This document shows positions 19,401 to 27,655 of a stretch of DNA of 64,000 nucleotides, piece after piece. Where the stretch lies: contig JAEYTP010000142.1 in assembly GCA_023433945.1 (NCBI GenBank), forward strand, positions 71,865 to 135,864. Reading direction: 5' to 3'. Position numbers and translations under genes: made by a program. The notes below the pieces were generated by a model. The model searched no databases, was not told the DNA's origin, and was given only the letters and a program-made list of their open reading frames with translations. Source of the DNA: Bacillota bacterium (GTDB lineage: Bacteria > Bacillota > Clostridia > Acetivibrionales > DSM-1351). Each line of letters starts with the position of its first letter. Positions within the stretch are counted from its first letter, which is position 1.

Positions 19401-20337
19401 TAAGTATAGCTATGACAAGGATGTAGCAGCTTCAAGCTCAGCAGCAAATGCTGATAATACAACCGCAGTAAGAACAGCAAATGCAACAGCAAATCCAGCA
19501 GCAAATGTGACTGGTGCAAAAACCTCAAAGGGCATTGCTAAGCCAAGAATATTCATACCAGTATTCCCAGGGACAAACTGTGAATACGACACCAAGAAGG
19601 TTTTTGAGAATGCGGGTGGTATTGTTGAGACCTTGGTTATCAGAAATATGTCCCACAAGGATATAGAAGAATCAATAAAAGAGATGAAGAGGATTATCGA
19701 CAATTCTCAGATAATAATGATACCGGGCGGATTTAGTGCCGGTGATGAGCCAGAGGGTTCAGGTAAGTTTATAGCAACAGCCTTCAGAAATCCCGTTGTG
19801 AGCGAAGCAGTAATGAACATGCTCAAGAATCGTGATGGTTTGATGCTGGGTATATGCAACGGTTTCCAGGCACTTGTAAAGTTGGGCTTGCTACCTTATG
19901 GTGAAATCAGAGATATTGATGAGGGCTGTCCTACACTTACCTTCAATACTATAGGACGACATCAGTCCTGCCTTGTTACTACAAAGATTGCATCAAACCT
20001 TTCACCATGGCTGTCAAAGGTAAATGTGGGTGATATGCACAGTGTTGCAATCTCGCACGGTGAAGGCAGGTTTACAGCAAGTGACGAAGTACTCTCTGTG
20101 CTGGAGGCAAACGGGCAGATTGCAACACAGTACGTTGATCTAAACGGTATGCCGACATATGATATTGCTTACAATCCCAATGGTTCAGTAAATGCTATTG
20201 AAGGTATTACCAGCCCTGATGGCAGAATTCTTGGCAAGATGGGTCACTCCGAGAGAATTGGCACAAACCTGTATAGAAATGTGCCAGGTAATAGAGAGCA
20301 GAAGCTATTTGAAGCAGGCGTTGAGTACTTTAAGTAA
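16483..20337 (+). CDS. purL: Phosphoribosylformylglycinamidine synthase, large single-chain form
   Basis: Fourth step of purine synthesis: FGAR + Gln + ATP to FGAM. About 1284 residues, with both ATPase halves (RMIDTYWSDHCRH; NETHNHPTEIEPFGGAATC; AIGGKDSMSG) and a C-terminal glutamine amidotransferase (nucleophile Cys1125 in MLGICNGFQA; HGEGRF). This fused type is common in Clostridia. Start: an upstream frame opens at 16405, but GCGGGGG at 16469-16474 and homology to the family start (MSNVKRLF) support 16483. Oddity: residues about 981-1020, between the synthetase and glutaminase parts, are an Ala/Asn/Thr-rich repetitive linker. Confidence 0.95.
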   Translation: MSNVKRLFVVKKQPYDVEAQGLFSDLKETLGISTLESVTIVNRYDIEGIDDEVYGMARNTIFSEPPVDYVFDERYSIPEGAQAFAVEYLPGQYDQRADSAAQCIQLLTQGERPLIRAARVIILQGELSNSDVEAIKKFYINPVESQEASMQKPSTLMMEVEQPTDVAIIDGFISMSKDELSTLLKEMGFAMSFDDIVFCQNYFANTEKRDPSVTEMRMIDTYWSDHCRHTTFLTRIDSVEYEDGKYAEVIKDTFKSYKQVREDIYKGRDKDICLMDVATIAMKALKKQGKLDDLDLSDEINACSIVVNADINGKNEEWLVMFKNETHNHPTEIEPFGGAATCLGGAIRDPLSGRVYVYQAMRVTGSGDPRTKLEDTIPGKLPQKKITTGAAAGYSSYGNQIGLATGQVAEIYHEGYVAKRMEIGAVIGAAPRKNVVRMQPQAGDKIILLGGRTGRDGCGGATGSSKAHTEESLVSCGAEVQKGNAPTERKIQRLFRNPDVSTLIKRCNDFGAGGVSVAIGELADGLIIDLDVVPKKYEGLDGTELAISESQERMAVVVDSADVEKFIAYSNSENLEAVVVAEVTEEARLRMLWRGNKIVDLSREFLNSNGATQTIDIAITAPNEKSYFDVKQDMCNSINNIEEKWIENLQDLNKCSQKGLVERFDSTIGANTVLMPFGGKYQLTPAEGMAAKLPVKEGDTSTGTLMSYGYNPEISLWSPFHGAVYAVVEAIAKVAAMGGDYKKARLTLQEYFEKPGKDSTRWGKPLAALLGAYYAQMKLGTAAIGGKDSMSGSFMQLDVPPTLVCFAVDTVNVNSVVSNEFKAAGSKAVLLKVSMDNNLLPDFDCLDKVYNKVHKLATDGSILSASSVRAGGIAEIISKMAFGNMIGFEFAQDVSTSELFAPLYGSIIIEVAEDFDLASLDGIDYKVLGTTTAEGAIKAGGTVLSLQMLAEKWQQPLEKVFPTKAKSIKSIPAKYSYDKDVAASSSAANADNTTAVRTANATANPAANVTGAKTSKGIAKPRIFIPVFPGTNCEYDTKKVFENAGGIVETLVIRNMSHKDIEESIKEMKRIIDNSQIIMIPGGFSAGDEPEGSGKFIATAFRNPVVSEAVMNMLKNRDGLMLGICNGFQALVKLGLLPYGEIRDIDEGCPTLTFNTIGRHQSCLVTTKIASNLSPWLSKVNVGDMHSVAISHGEGRFTASDEVLSVLEANGQIATQYVDLNGMPTYDIAYNPNGSVNAIEGITSPDGRILGKMGHSERIGTNLYRNVPGNREQKLFEAGVEYFK
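19426..19530 (+). repeat. Low-complexity repeat encoding the PurL linker
   Basis: Degenerate repeats of a GCAGCAAAT/ACAGCAAAT core with a 12-nt step inside purL, coding for about 35 residues rich in Ala, Asn, Thr and Ser. The frame is kept. It lies exactly at the domain border before the glutaminase. Confidence 0.8.
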
Positions 20338-20414
20338 TTATTGTATAGGACGCAGGATTACAAAATTATCAATTAGTGATATAATAGGCAATCATTAATT
20401 TACAAGAATAACAA

Positions 20415-20544
20415 GTAAGCAAATATAACAGTAAACAAATATAGTAGTAATCAAATATAATGGTAATTAAATTTAATAGCAAAATAATGTAATAGTAATC
20501 AATACTATAAAGTAATCAAGTATAAAAGCAACCACAATATAATA
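20415..20544. repeat. Tandem array, eight units of 16-17 nt
   Basis: Consecutive units begin at 20415, 20431, 20447, 20463, 20479, 20495, 20512 and 20528. The first three read GTAAGCAAATATAACA, GTAAACAAATATAGTA and GTAATCAAATATAATG; later ones diverge. No reading frame and no spacers. The unit shares AGCAAATATAA with the array at 34639-34765. Confidence 0.9.
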
Positions 20545-20557
20545 GTTATTCAACAAA

Positions 20558-20647
20558 AATGCCAGTTTAGAGCATCTTTATGTAAGTACCTAGTAAAGTA
20601 CTACAGTAAAAGGTGCATAAGCTGGCATTGTTTTTTCTGTAAAAATA
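20558..20647 (+). terminator. Long hairpin terminator after purL
   Basis: AATGCCAG (20558-20565) pairs with CTGGCATT (20632-20639), enclosing a second imperfect stem, and is followed by GTTTTTTCT. It lies 220 bp after purL, beyond the repeat array, and 155 bp before the GH43 gene, so it could also be a leader attenuator. Confidence 0.65.
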
Positions 20648-20719
20648 GAAATGTATTAATAGAAATGTTTTTATATTATGGCGGCGGTTCCATAAAGGTA
20701 ATAGGTAACATTTGAAGTT

Positions 20720-20748
20720 TTGACATAAAAAGGTATAATAAGTATATT
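20720..20748 (+). promoter_or_regulatory. Sigma-A promoter of the GH43 operon
   Basis: TTGACA (20720-20725), 17-bp spacer, TATATT (20743-20748), 54 bp before the GH43 start. Confidence 0.65.
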
Positions 20749-20801
20749 ACAGCACCAAATTTTATCAAATAAAAGTTTATGGAAAGCTTAGGAGAATCAA
20801 A

Positions 20802-22313
20802 ATGATAGTAAATAATCCGATAATGTGGATTGATATGCCCGACCCTGATTTGATAAGAGTGAGGGACACCTATTATATGGTTTCTACAACAATGTTTGTA
20901 ATGCCGGGTGGACCAATATTAAAGTCGAAGGATCTATATCATTGGGAGCTTGTCTCATATATCTTTAATACAATAGAAGATAATGAGATATATTGTCTTG
21001 AAAATGGTAAACACGCATATGGAAAGGGTCAATGGGCAACCAGCCTCAAGCATCACAATGGCAGGTTCTATGCTTGCTTTGTCTGCCATGACCTGCAAAG
21101 GACCTTTATATATTATACTGAGGATATTGAAAAAAGCGGTTGGGAGAGATATGTCATCAATGATGTGTTTCACGATATGTCCTTCTTATTTGATGATGAC
21201 GGCAAAGCGTATCTCATTTATGGTAATGGCGACATTAGGATTGTTGAACTCAATGAGAATATATCAGGTATAAAAAAGGGTGGTATCAATCAACTGCTCT
21301 TTAGTACCCCAACTGAGGATATAGGCTTACGCTGTGAAGGCTGTAGGGCATATAAGCTAAATGGCTACTATTATCTTTTATTTATTGAATGGCCCAGAAA
21401 CGGAAACGCAAGAAGGAGACAGGTTTGCTATCGTTCTATGAGTTTGCTTGGAGAATATGAGAGAAAAATTATTCTCGATGACGATATGGGTTATCAGAAC
21501 AATGGTGTTGCACAGGGTGCACTTATTGATACTGTAGATGGAAAATGGTATACAATGCTGTTTCAGGACCATGGCGCTGTAGGCAGAATTCCTTATTTAC
21601 TTCCTGCAATATGGGAGGATGGTTGGCCTGTAGTTGGAATAGATGGTAAAGTACCAAAAAGCTTTGAAGTCCCTTTTGAGGAGTACATAGCAAGTCCATT
21701 AATTATTAGTGATAGCTTCTGTCATGATGTAAATATAATGGACAGTAGATGGGAGTGGAACCATAATCCAGATGATAGTTGCTGGTCTTTTACTGACAAT
21801 CCAGGGTATTTGAGGCTTTATGCAAAGTATGCGGATAAGCTTCTATCAGCAAGAAACACATTAACGCAAAGAACCAGTGGTCCTACTTGCGAGTTCATTG
21901 TCACATTATCTACACGTGGAATGAAACCAGGAGATTTTGCCGGGCTTGTAGCACTTCAAGGTAACTTTGGTGCAATTGGTGTGAAGGTACTTGACAAGGG
22001 TGAAAGAAAGCTCGTCAGCTCAAGAAGAATTGATGGGGGCGACCAAAAAGATTATATAGTTAATAACCTTAAAGAGGACAATATTCGTTTTAAAATAGCG
22101 TTTGACTTTATAGATAGCAAGGATATTGCGGCATTCTACTACTACGATACAGAAAAAGCAGTATGGGTGGAAGTTCAAGATAGGCTGAAAATGAAATATA
22201 CCCTTGACTTGTTTATTGGTTATAGAGTGGGATTGTTCTGCTATTCTGATAAGGAAGATAGCGGATTTGCAGATTTTACAGATTTTCAATATCTACCTGG
22301 CATTGAGCTATAG
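20802..22313 (+). CDS. GH43 family glycoside hydrolase
   Basis: 503 residues with no signal peptide, so probably cytosolic. The GH43 five-bladed propeller (about 1-300) shows the catalytic base Asp14 (MPDPDLIRV), the pKa-modulating Asp125 (HDMSFLFDDDGKAYL) and the general acid Glu179 (RCEGCRAYKLNGYYYL). A C-terminal beta-sandwich (about 315-500) is typical of beta-xylosidase / alpha-L-arabinofuranosidase members. It probably trims imported arabino- or xylo-oligosaccharides. RBS AGGAG at 20790-20794. 113 bp upstream of the GH127 gene, same operon likely. Exact substrate not readable. Confidence 0.88.
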   Translation: MIVNNPIMWIDMPDPDLIRVRDTYYMVSTTMFVMPGGPILKSKDLYHWELVSYIFNTIEDNEIYCLENGKHAYGKGQWATSLKHHNGRFYACFVCHDLQRTFIYYTEDIEKSGWERYVINDVFHDMSFLFDDDGKAYLIYGNGDIRIVELNENISGIKKGGINQLLFSTPTEDIGLRCEGCRAYKLNGYYYLLFIEWPRNGNARRRQVCYRSMSLLGEYERKIILDDDMGYQNNGVAQGALIDTVDGKWYTMLFQDHGAVGRIPYLLPAIWEDGWPVVGIDGKVPKSFEVPFEEYIASPLIISDSFCHDVNIMDSRWEWNHNPDDSCWSFTDNPGYLRLYAKYADKLLSARNTLTQRTSGPTCEFIVTLSTRGMKPGDFAGLVALQGNFGAIGVKVLDKGERKLVSSRRIDGGDQKDYIVNNLKEDNIRFKIAFDFIDSKDIAAFYYYDTEKAVWVEVQDRLKMKYTLDLFIGYRVGLFCYSDKEDSGFADFTDFQYLPGIEL

Positions 22314-22426
22314 CTGTATGTACATTAAATGATAGTGTATAGCGAATTATGAGAAAACAGAGTAAGTTGAATATACTCATTTGAATATTAAAAGCATATA
22401 TTTCATTAAATGATGGGAGCGATTAT

Positions 22427-24310
22427 ATGAGACAGATAAAAGGAAAAGACACAGTTATAAAAGACCATGAGTTAAAGAGAAGAGAGCGTGAAAACAGAGA
22501 GTATTTGATGAGACTGACAAATGAAAATCTGCTTGTTAATTTTCAGCTTGAAGCAGGTCGCTACAAGGGCAGAGAACTCCATGAAAATGCTCATGGAGGC
22601 TGGGAGTCACCTGTATGTCAGCTTAGGGGACATTTCCTAGGCCATTGGCTATCTGCGGCTGCTATCCATTACGATAAAACAGGCGATATGGAGCTTAAAT
22701 CCAAAGCGGATGCTATCATTGATGAATTACTTGAGTGTCAGAAGGATAATGGCGGTGAATGGGCAGGCCCAATCCCTGAAAAATACTTATATTGGATAGC
22801 AGAGGGCAAAGAAATTTGGGCTCCGCAGTACACAATTCATAAATTATTTATGGGCTTGACGGACATGTACAAATACACAGGCAGTCAGAAGGCTTTGCAA
22901 ATAGCGGATAGCTTTGCAGACTGGATATTAAATTGGAGCGGCAGATATTCCAGGGAAAAATTTGACGAAATACTGGATGTGGAAACTGGCGGTATGCTTG
23001 AGGCTTGGGCAGATTTACTGGAGTTTACAGGTAGCCCTAAATACAAGACTCTGTTGGAGCGTTACTATAGAAGTAGGTTGTTTAAGCCATTACTGGAGGG
23101 AAGTGATCCCCTAACTAATATGCACACAAATACAACTATTCCTGAGATTCTAGGATGTGCGAGAGCTTATGAAGTGACTGGAGATAAAAACTGGTTGGAT
23201 ATTGTTGAAGCGTATTGGAAGTGTGCTGTAACGGACAGGGGATATTTAGTTACTGGTGGGCAAACCTCTGGAGAAGTATGGATGCCAAAGAAGAAATTTA
23301 AGGCCCGATTGGGGGACAAGAACCAGGAGTTTTGTACAGTATATAATATGATTCGACTGGCGGAGTTCCTTTTCAGGCAAACTGGAGACCCTGCTTACAT
23401 GCAGTATATGGAGTATAATTTTCACAACGGAATAATGGCGCAGTCATATTATCAGGAATATACTCTTAATGGCTATAAGCACGATTATCCTAAAAAAGGC
23501 TTGCTTACTTACTTCCTACCTATGAAGGCTGGACTTAGGAAGGAATGGGCGGGTGAAACGGACAGCTTCTTCTGCTGCCATGGTACTATGGTGCAGGCTA
23601 ATGCCGCTTTAAACAGATGTACATATTATGAAAAGGATAATAATGTGTATATATGTCAGTACTTTGATTCCTCTACCAGTATCAAAATAAATGACGAAAC
23701 AATTTGCATTAATCAGGCCAGAGACAATATGAGTGGAAGCTTAATGGCATCCTCAAATACAGCTGGATATCAGGTAATAAATGATATGACGGCTTTCCAT
23801 GAAAATATACCACAGTATAGAAAGCATGATATAACAATATCCTTCTCAAGTTCAGGTAGCCACAGCTTTACTTTGGCTTTAAGAATTCCAGACTGGATTG
23901 TGAGTGAAGCTAGTATTTATATAAATGAGGCACTACACGGTAAGACCAGCAACAGCAGTGATTTCTATAGAATAACCCGCCAATGGACGAATGGAGACAG
24001 GGTTAGTATATTGCTTCCAATAGGAATTAAGTCTTTTACGCTGCCTGATGATATCAATACCGTTGCTTTTCGATATGGACCAGACGTACTCGCTGGTTTG
24101 TGTGAAACAGAAAAGGTGCTTATAACTGACAATACAGAGAATTCTTCTAATGATATTTCGGCTATGGTAGAGATGGAAAATGAGAGAGAGTGGGGTAGCT
24201 GGCGCTATTTCTTCAAGATAATAAACCATGGAGAAGTCATTCAGCTTAGAAGACTCAGAGATATTGGCTATGAGCCATATCAGATATATTTTAGTACAAG
24301 AGGGCTATAA
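22427..24310 (+). CDS. GH127 (DUF1680) glycoside hydrolase, probable beta-L-arabinofuranosidase
   Basis: 627 residues, no signal peptide. The all-alpha GH127 core holds Glu301 and Cys303 (NQEFCTVYNM) and the Cys383-Cys384 pair (FFCCHGTM), matching the Zn-binding and nucleophile cysteines known for HypBA1-type enzymes. C-terminal beta domains follow. It would release beta-L-arabinofuranose from glycans. Co-oriented with GH43 upstream, it suggests an intracellular arabinose-glycan route, although no sugar importer is in this window. RBS GGGAGCG before the ATG. Confidence 0.88.
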   Translation: MRQIKGKDTVIKDHELKRRERENREYLMRLTNENLLVNFQLEAGRYKGRELHENAHGGWESPVCQLRGHFLGHWLSAAAIHYDKTGDMELKSKADAIIDELLECQKDNGGEWAGPIPEKYLYWIAEGKEIWAPQYTIHKLFMGLTDMYKYTGSQKALQIADSFADWILNWSGRYSREKFDEILDVETGGMLEAWADLLEFTGSPKYKTLLERYYRSRLFKPLLEGSDPLTNMHTNTTIPEILGCARAYEVTGDKNWLDIVEAYWKCAVTDRGYLVTGGQTSGEVWMPKKKFKARLGDKNQEFCTVYNMIRLAEFLFRQTGDPAYMQYMEYNFHNGIMAQSYYQEYTLNGYKHDYPKKGLLTYFLPMKAGLRKEWAGETDSFFCCHGTMVQANAALNRCTYYEKDNNVYICQYFDSSTSIKINDETICINQARDNMSGSLMASSNTAGYQVINDMTAFHENIPQYRKHDITISFSSSGSHSFTLALRIPDWIVSEASIYINEALHGKTSNSSDFYRITRQWTNGDRVSILLPIGIKSFTLPDDINTVAFRYGPDVLAGLCETEKVLITDNTENSSNDISAMVEMENEREWGSWRYFFKIINHGEVIQLRRLRDIGYEPYQIYFSTRGL

Positions 24311-24390
24311 GCGCTTTAAAATGCGATATATAAAATATCATGCTTTGGAGAAAATAATCCCGATTATTATTTTAATAAAAGGTGAGCTAA

Positions 24391-25851
24391 TTGGGAGAAG
24401 AAAAAAGCAAGGGTCAACATTCAGATGTAAGAGGCGATATAGAAAAAGATATTACAAGTAAAGATAGTACAAGTAAAGATAGTACAAGAAGCGATAGTAC
24501 TCAAAAGCGTGATAAGTCTGGAATGACTGACATGACCAAGGGTAATGCGTATAAACTGATTATATACTTTTCTATACCATTACTCATTGGTAACGTATTT
24601 CAGCAGCTTTATAATATGGTGGACAGTATAGTGGTTGGGAACTATATAGGTCCTGCAGCTTTAGCAGCTGTTGGGCTTGGTTTCCCAATCATTTTCCTTA
24701 TGAGCTCATTTTTTATGGGAGTGGGTATTGGAACTACAACTATGATTTCTCAGTACTATGGAGCAAAAGAGCAAGACAAGGTCAGACTGACTATAGGGAC
24801 GATATATTCATCCATGCTTATTGCTATAATACCATTTACACTCTTGTGTATATTTATTACCGACCCGCTTATGAATATTATGAAGGTGCCACAAGATGCA
24901 TATTCCATGGCTCGGATTTATATTATCATTGTGTTTGCAGGGTTAATAGGTAATTTCGGCTACAATATAAATGCTGGTATATTGCAAGGCTTAGGGGATA
25001 GCAAAACCTCTCTATTATTTCTCTCAGTTGCTATGGTAATTAATATCGTTCTGGATATTGTTTTTGTAGTATTTCTGAAAATAGGGGTAGCTGGTGTTGC
25101 CTTTGCCACAGTGATTGCACAGCTTTTTTCATGGGTATTTGGCATTATATATATAAATAGAAGATATAAGGACATAAAAATCAAACCCTTTACTTATATA
25201 TTTGACAAGAGTATATTCAAGCAGGCCATTAGGCTTGGAATTCCTTCGGGAGTTCAGCAAGCCTTGTATTCGGTAGGTGCGATTATACTTCAAGCACTTA
25301 TAAATAGCTATGGTTCAAACTTTATAGCAGGCTATAACGGTGCAAATAAGATAGATACCTTTGCATTTATGCCTATGGCGAGCTTTTCAGCTGCTGTAAC
25401 AACCTATGTGGGACAGAATATTGGTGCTGGGAAAATGGATAGAGTAAGGGCGGGGACGAGAGCTGGCTTGCTGCTCTCAATAGGTGCGTGCATTTTTATG
25501 GCTATTGTGGTGTTCCCATTTAGAGCTACACTTATGGGGCTTTTTAGCAGTGAACCGGAGGTTATAAATGCAGGGGTGGCATATCTAAATCAGGTGCTAC
25601 CTTTCTTTTCACTATTAGCTGCTCTATTTATTTTAAATGGCGTAATGAGGGGAGCAGGAGAGATGACCTTTCCAATGATATCTGCCTTTGTATCCTTGAT
25701 AGTTATAAGGGTACCTGCTGCATATATATATGCTCACCTATTCGGAGGGCACTATATGTTTTTCAGCTATGCAACAGGTTGGCTTATAGGGCTAATAATT
25801 ACTGTTATCTATTACTTTAGCGGAAGATGGAAAAACAAAATAATCATATAA
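24391..25851 (+). CDS. MATE family efflux transporter with repetitive N-terminal extension
   Basis: 486 residues: about 12 membrane helices of the NorM/DinF-like MATE fold, which exports drugs or metabolites with H+ or Na+. The TTG start is supported by AAGGTGAG at 24379-24386. The first about 45 residues before helix 1 are hydrophilic and contain a pentapeptide repeat (TSKDS-TSKDS-TRSDS) encoded by three 15-nt units. The gene is 80 bp after GH127; a link to arabinose use is not evident. The 3' side runs into a related 15-nt repeat array. Confidence 0.9.
   Translation: MGEEKSKGQHSDVRGDIEKDITSKDSTSKDSTRSDSTQKRDKSGMTDMTKGNAYKLIIYFSIPLLIGNVFQQLYNMVDSIVVGNYIGPAALAAVGLGFPIIFLMSSFFMGVGIGTTTMISQYYGAKEQDKVRLTIGTIYSSMLIAIIPFTLLCIFITDPLMNIMKVPQDAYSMARIYIIIVFAGLIGNFGYNINAGILQGLGDSKTSLLFLSVAMVINIVLDIVFVVFLKIGVAGVAFATVIAQLFSWVFGIIYINRRYKDIKIKPFTYIFDKSIFKQAIRLGIPSGVQQALYSVGAIILQALINSYGSNFIAGYNGANKIDTFAFMPMASFSAAVTTYVGQNIGAGKMDRVRAGTRAGLLLSIGACIFMAIVVFPFRATLMGLFSSEPEVINAGVAYLNQVLPFFSLLAALFILNGVMRGAGEMTFPMISAFVSLIVIRVPAAYIYAHLFGGHYMFFSYATGWLIGLIITVIYYFSGRWKNKIII
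24457..24501 (+). repeat. Three 15-nt tandem repeats in the MATE coding region
   Basis: Two identical units AGTAAAGATAGTACA (24457-24471, 24472-24486) and a diverged third (24487-24501). They encode Ser/Lys/Asp/Thr-rich pentapeptides in the cytoplasmic N-terminus. Confidence 0.95.
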
Positions 25852-25975
25852 AGGATGTTAATACTACCTAGAAAGTGGTAAAATTAATCAGAGTTTTTCG
25901 TTGGGAGAACGAATAAGACCAAAGGTCAAGAATGAGGGTAACAAGTGAAGGCACAGTAATAGGAACAATGATAAC

Positions 25976-26065
25976 AAGTACTATGTTAAGAAGTACAATG
26001 TTAAGAAGTACAATAACACGAAGTACAATAACAATCAGTACAATAACAAGAAGCACAGTAATAAG
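25976..26065. repeat. Tandem array, six units of exactly 15 nt
   Basis: Units start at 25976, 25991, 26006, 26021, 26036 and 26051 (for example AAGTACAATGTTAAG and AAGTACAATAACACG); more degenerate units precede from about 25946. The unit shares AGTACAA with the 15-nt repeat inside the upstream MATE gene. The last unit merges into the AAGGAG ribosome binding site of the peptidase gene. Confidence 0.93.
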
Positions 26066-26073
26066 GAGACAGG

Positions 26074-27264
26074 ATGAACAATAGGGTTTCAAAGCAAGAG
26101 CTGGAAAGCAGAATTTCTAGATTAATAAATGAGCTCAATGACCAAGTAAAGAGTTGGGACACAGCAATCATTATTGATAAAATAAACCAATATTACTTTA
26201 CCGGTACAATGCAGGACGGTATGTTGATAATTAGAAGGTCGGGTCAGCTTGCATACTTTGTCAGAAGAAGCATAGAACGGGCAAAACTTGAATGTCCACT
26301 CGATTGCATCCTATCAATGGATACATACAGGCAGGCGGCAAATATCATAGGGGCTGAATGTGGAATAACACTTATCGAAACTGAAAGAGTCACATTAGAT
26401 ATTTTAAATAGAATAAAGAAGCATTTTGATATGCAAGAAATCCTGCCCATTGATAGGCTTGTATTTGAAGTTAGAAGCATAAAGAGCAGTTATGAATTAC
26501 AGCTAATGGAGCAAGCGGGTAGGCTTCATAATGATGTCTTTGTAAATGTAGTACCAACTTTACTAAAAGAGGGCATGAGTGAGTTGGAGCTATCCTCTAG
26601 ACTATACTCAAAAATGCTTGAAATGGGGCATCATGGTGTGACGAGATTCTATATGTTTCAGACTGAGGTTTTTCCTGGTCAGGTTACGTTTGGAGATAAT
26701 TCACTCTTTCCTACATATTATGATAGCCCGGGCGGTATGGTTGGAATGAGTCCCGCAGCACCTGTTCTTGGAAGTAGGCAAAGAACGCTCAAAAAGGGTG
26801 ATTTGGTATTTATAGATGTTGGATTTGGATTAGAAGGGTACAATACAGATAAAACACAGGTTTATTGTTATGGTGCACAGCCTCCAGAGGAAGCAGTCAT
26901 TATCCATAAAAAGTGCCTTGAAATAGAGCATAAAACAGCTGCATTGCTAAAACCGGGGAGTAGTCCTTCTGATATATACAATTCCATTGTAAGTGAGCTG
27001 GATTCAGACTTTATGACGAATTTTATGGGGTTTGGCAATAAAACGGTCAATTTTCTTGGGCATGGAATTGGTTTGCATATAGACGAGTTTCCCGTAATAG
27101 CGAACGGTTTTTCTAAACCGCTTAAGGAGAATATGGTTATAGCTATCGAGCCAAAGAAAGGCATCAGAGGGATAGGCATGGTTGGCTCTGAAAACACTTA
27201 TGTAGTTACAAATGAAGGCGGCAGGTGTATTACTGGAGAGGGAAGAGAGATTATACAGGTATAA
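26074..27264 (+). CDS. M24 family metallopeptidase (Xaa-Pro aminopeptidase type)
   Basis: 396 residues with a creatinase-like N-domain (about 20-150) and a pita-bread catalytic domain. Metal ligands are visible: two Asp in FIDVGFGLEGYNTDKTQ, His in FLGHGIGLHIDEFP, Glu in VIAIEPKKG and Glu in SENTYVV. It probably removes N-terminal residues before proline in the cytosol. RBS AAGGAG at 26063-26068 arises at the end of the repeat array. It appears to be transcribed alone or from the MATE promoter. Confidence 0.9.
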   Translation: MNNRVSKQELESRISRLINELNDQVKSWDTAIIIDKINQYYFTGTMQDGMLIIRRSGQLAYFVRRSIERAKLECPLDCILSMDTYRQAANIIGAECGITLIETERVTLDILNRIKKHFDMQEILPIDRLVFEVRSIKSSYELQLMEQAGRLHNDVFVNVVPTLLKEGMSELELSSRLYSKMLEMGHHGVTRFYMFQTEVFPGQVTFGDNSLFPTYYDSPGGMVGMSPAAPVLGSRQRTLKKGDLVFIDVGFGLEGYNTDKTQVYCYGAQPPEEAVIIHKKCLEIEHKTAALLKPGSSPSDIYNSIVSELDSDFMTNFMGFGNKTVNFLGHGIGLHIDEFPVIANGFSKPLKENMVIAIEPKKGIRGIGMVGSENTYVVTNEGGRCITGEGREIIQV

Positions 27265-27345
27265 TAGAGAGTGCTTTCGACTAATTTGAAGATTTTTTGT
27301 GTTGAGCTAAATTAGCCAAGAGAAATTATGTCCCAGCATTTATTG

Positions 27346-27374
27346 TTGTTCACTGTCTTTTAGTAGGATATAAT
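27346..27374 (+). promoter_or_regulatory. Sigma-A promoter of the retropepsin pair
   Basis: TTGTTC (27346-27351), 17-bp spacer, TATAAT (27369-27374), about 35 bp before the first start codon. Confidence 0.55.
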
Positions 27375-27408
27375 AAAACTATAAATGAAATGTCAGGAGC
27401 TGGTGATT

Positions 27409-27654
27409 ATGAAATGGGATGAAGTAAGAACGTTATATCCGGACCGTTTTGTAAAATTTGAGATACTCGAATCCCACGTTGTTGACAACAAGGAATACGT
27501 GGACGATGTGGCTGTAATAAAGGCGATTGAAGATGGAAAAGTGGCTATGAAGGAGTTTATTACTTGTAAGGAAGGCCAATTTGTTTTCAGTACAAAAAAT
27601 TCCAATGTAGTTATCGAATTAGTAAAACATGCAGGAATAAGAAGGGACGTATAA
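27409..27654 (+). CDS. Small conserved-type protein paired with a retropepsin-like protease
   Basis: 81 acidic residues without membrane segment or known motif. The ATG at 27409 is preceded by AGGAG (27395-27399) and GGTGAT, so I prefer it to the ATG at 27385. The stop is one base from the next start, so the pair is translationally coupled. A role as partner, substrate or regulator of the protease-like protein is inferred from this coupling only. Confidence 0.72.
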   Translation: MKWDEVRTLYPDRFVKFEILESHVVDNKEYVDDVAVIKAIEDGKVAMKEFITCKEGQFVFSTKNSNVVIELVKHAGIRRDV

Positions 27655-27655
27655 A

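Noticed and set aside
20415..20544. CRISPR-like array
   Set aside because: Units are contiguous with no unique spacers, degenerate, only 16 nt long, and no cas gene is in the window. The same holds for 34639-34765, 25976-26065 and 58311-58481.
25852..26073. Insertion-sequence remnant
   Set aside because: There are no terminal inverted repeats or transposase fragments; only the tandem repeats are present.
25868..26092. Minus-strand hydrophobic frame of 74 residues
   Set aside because: It is a translation of the 15-nt repeat array and has no ribosome binding site.
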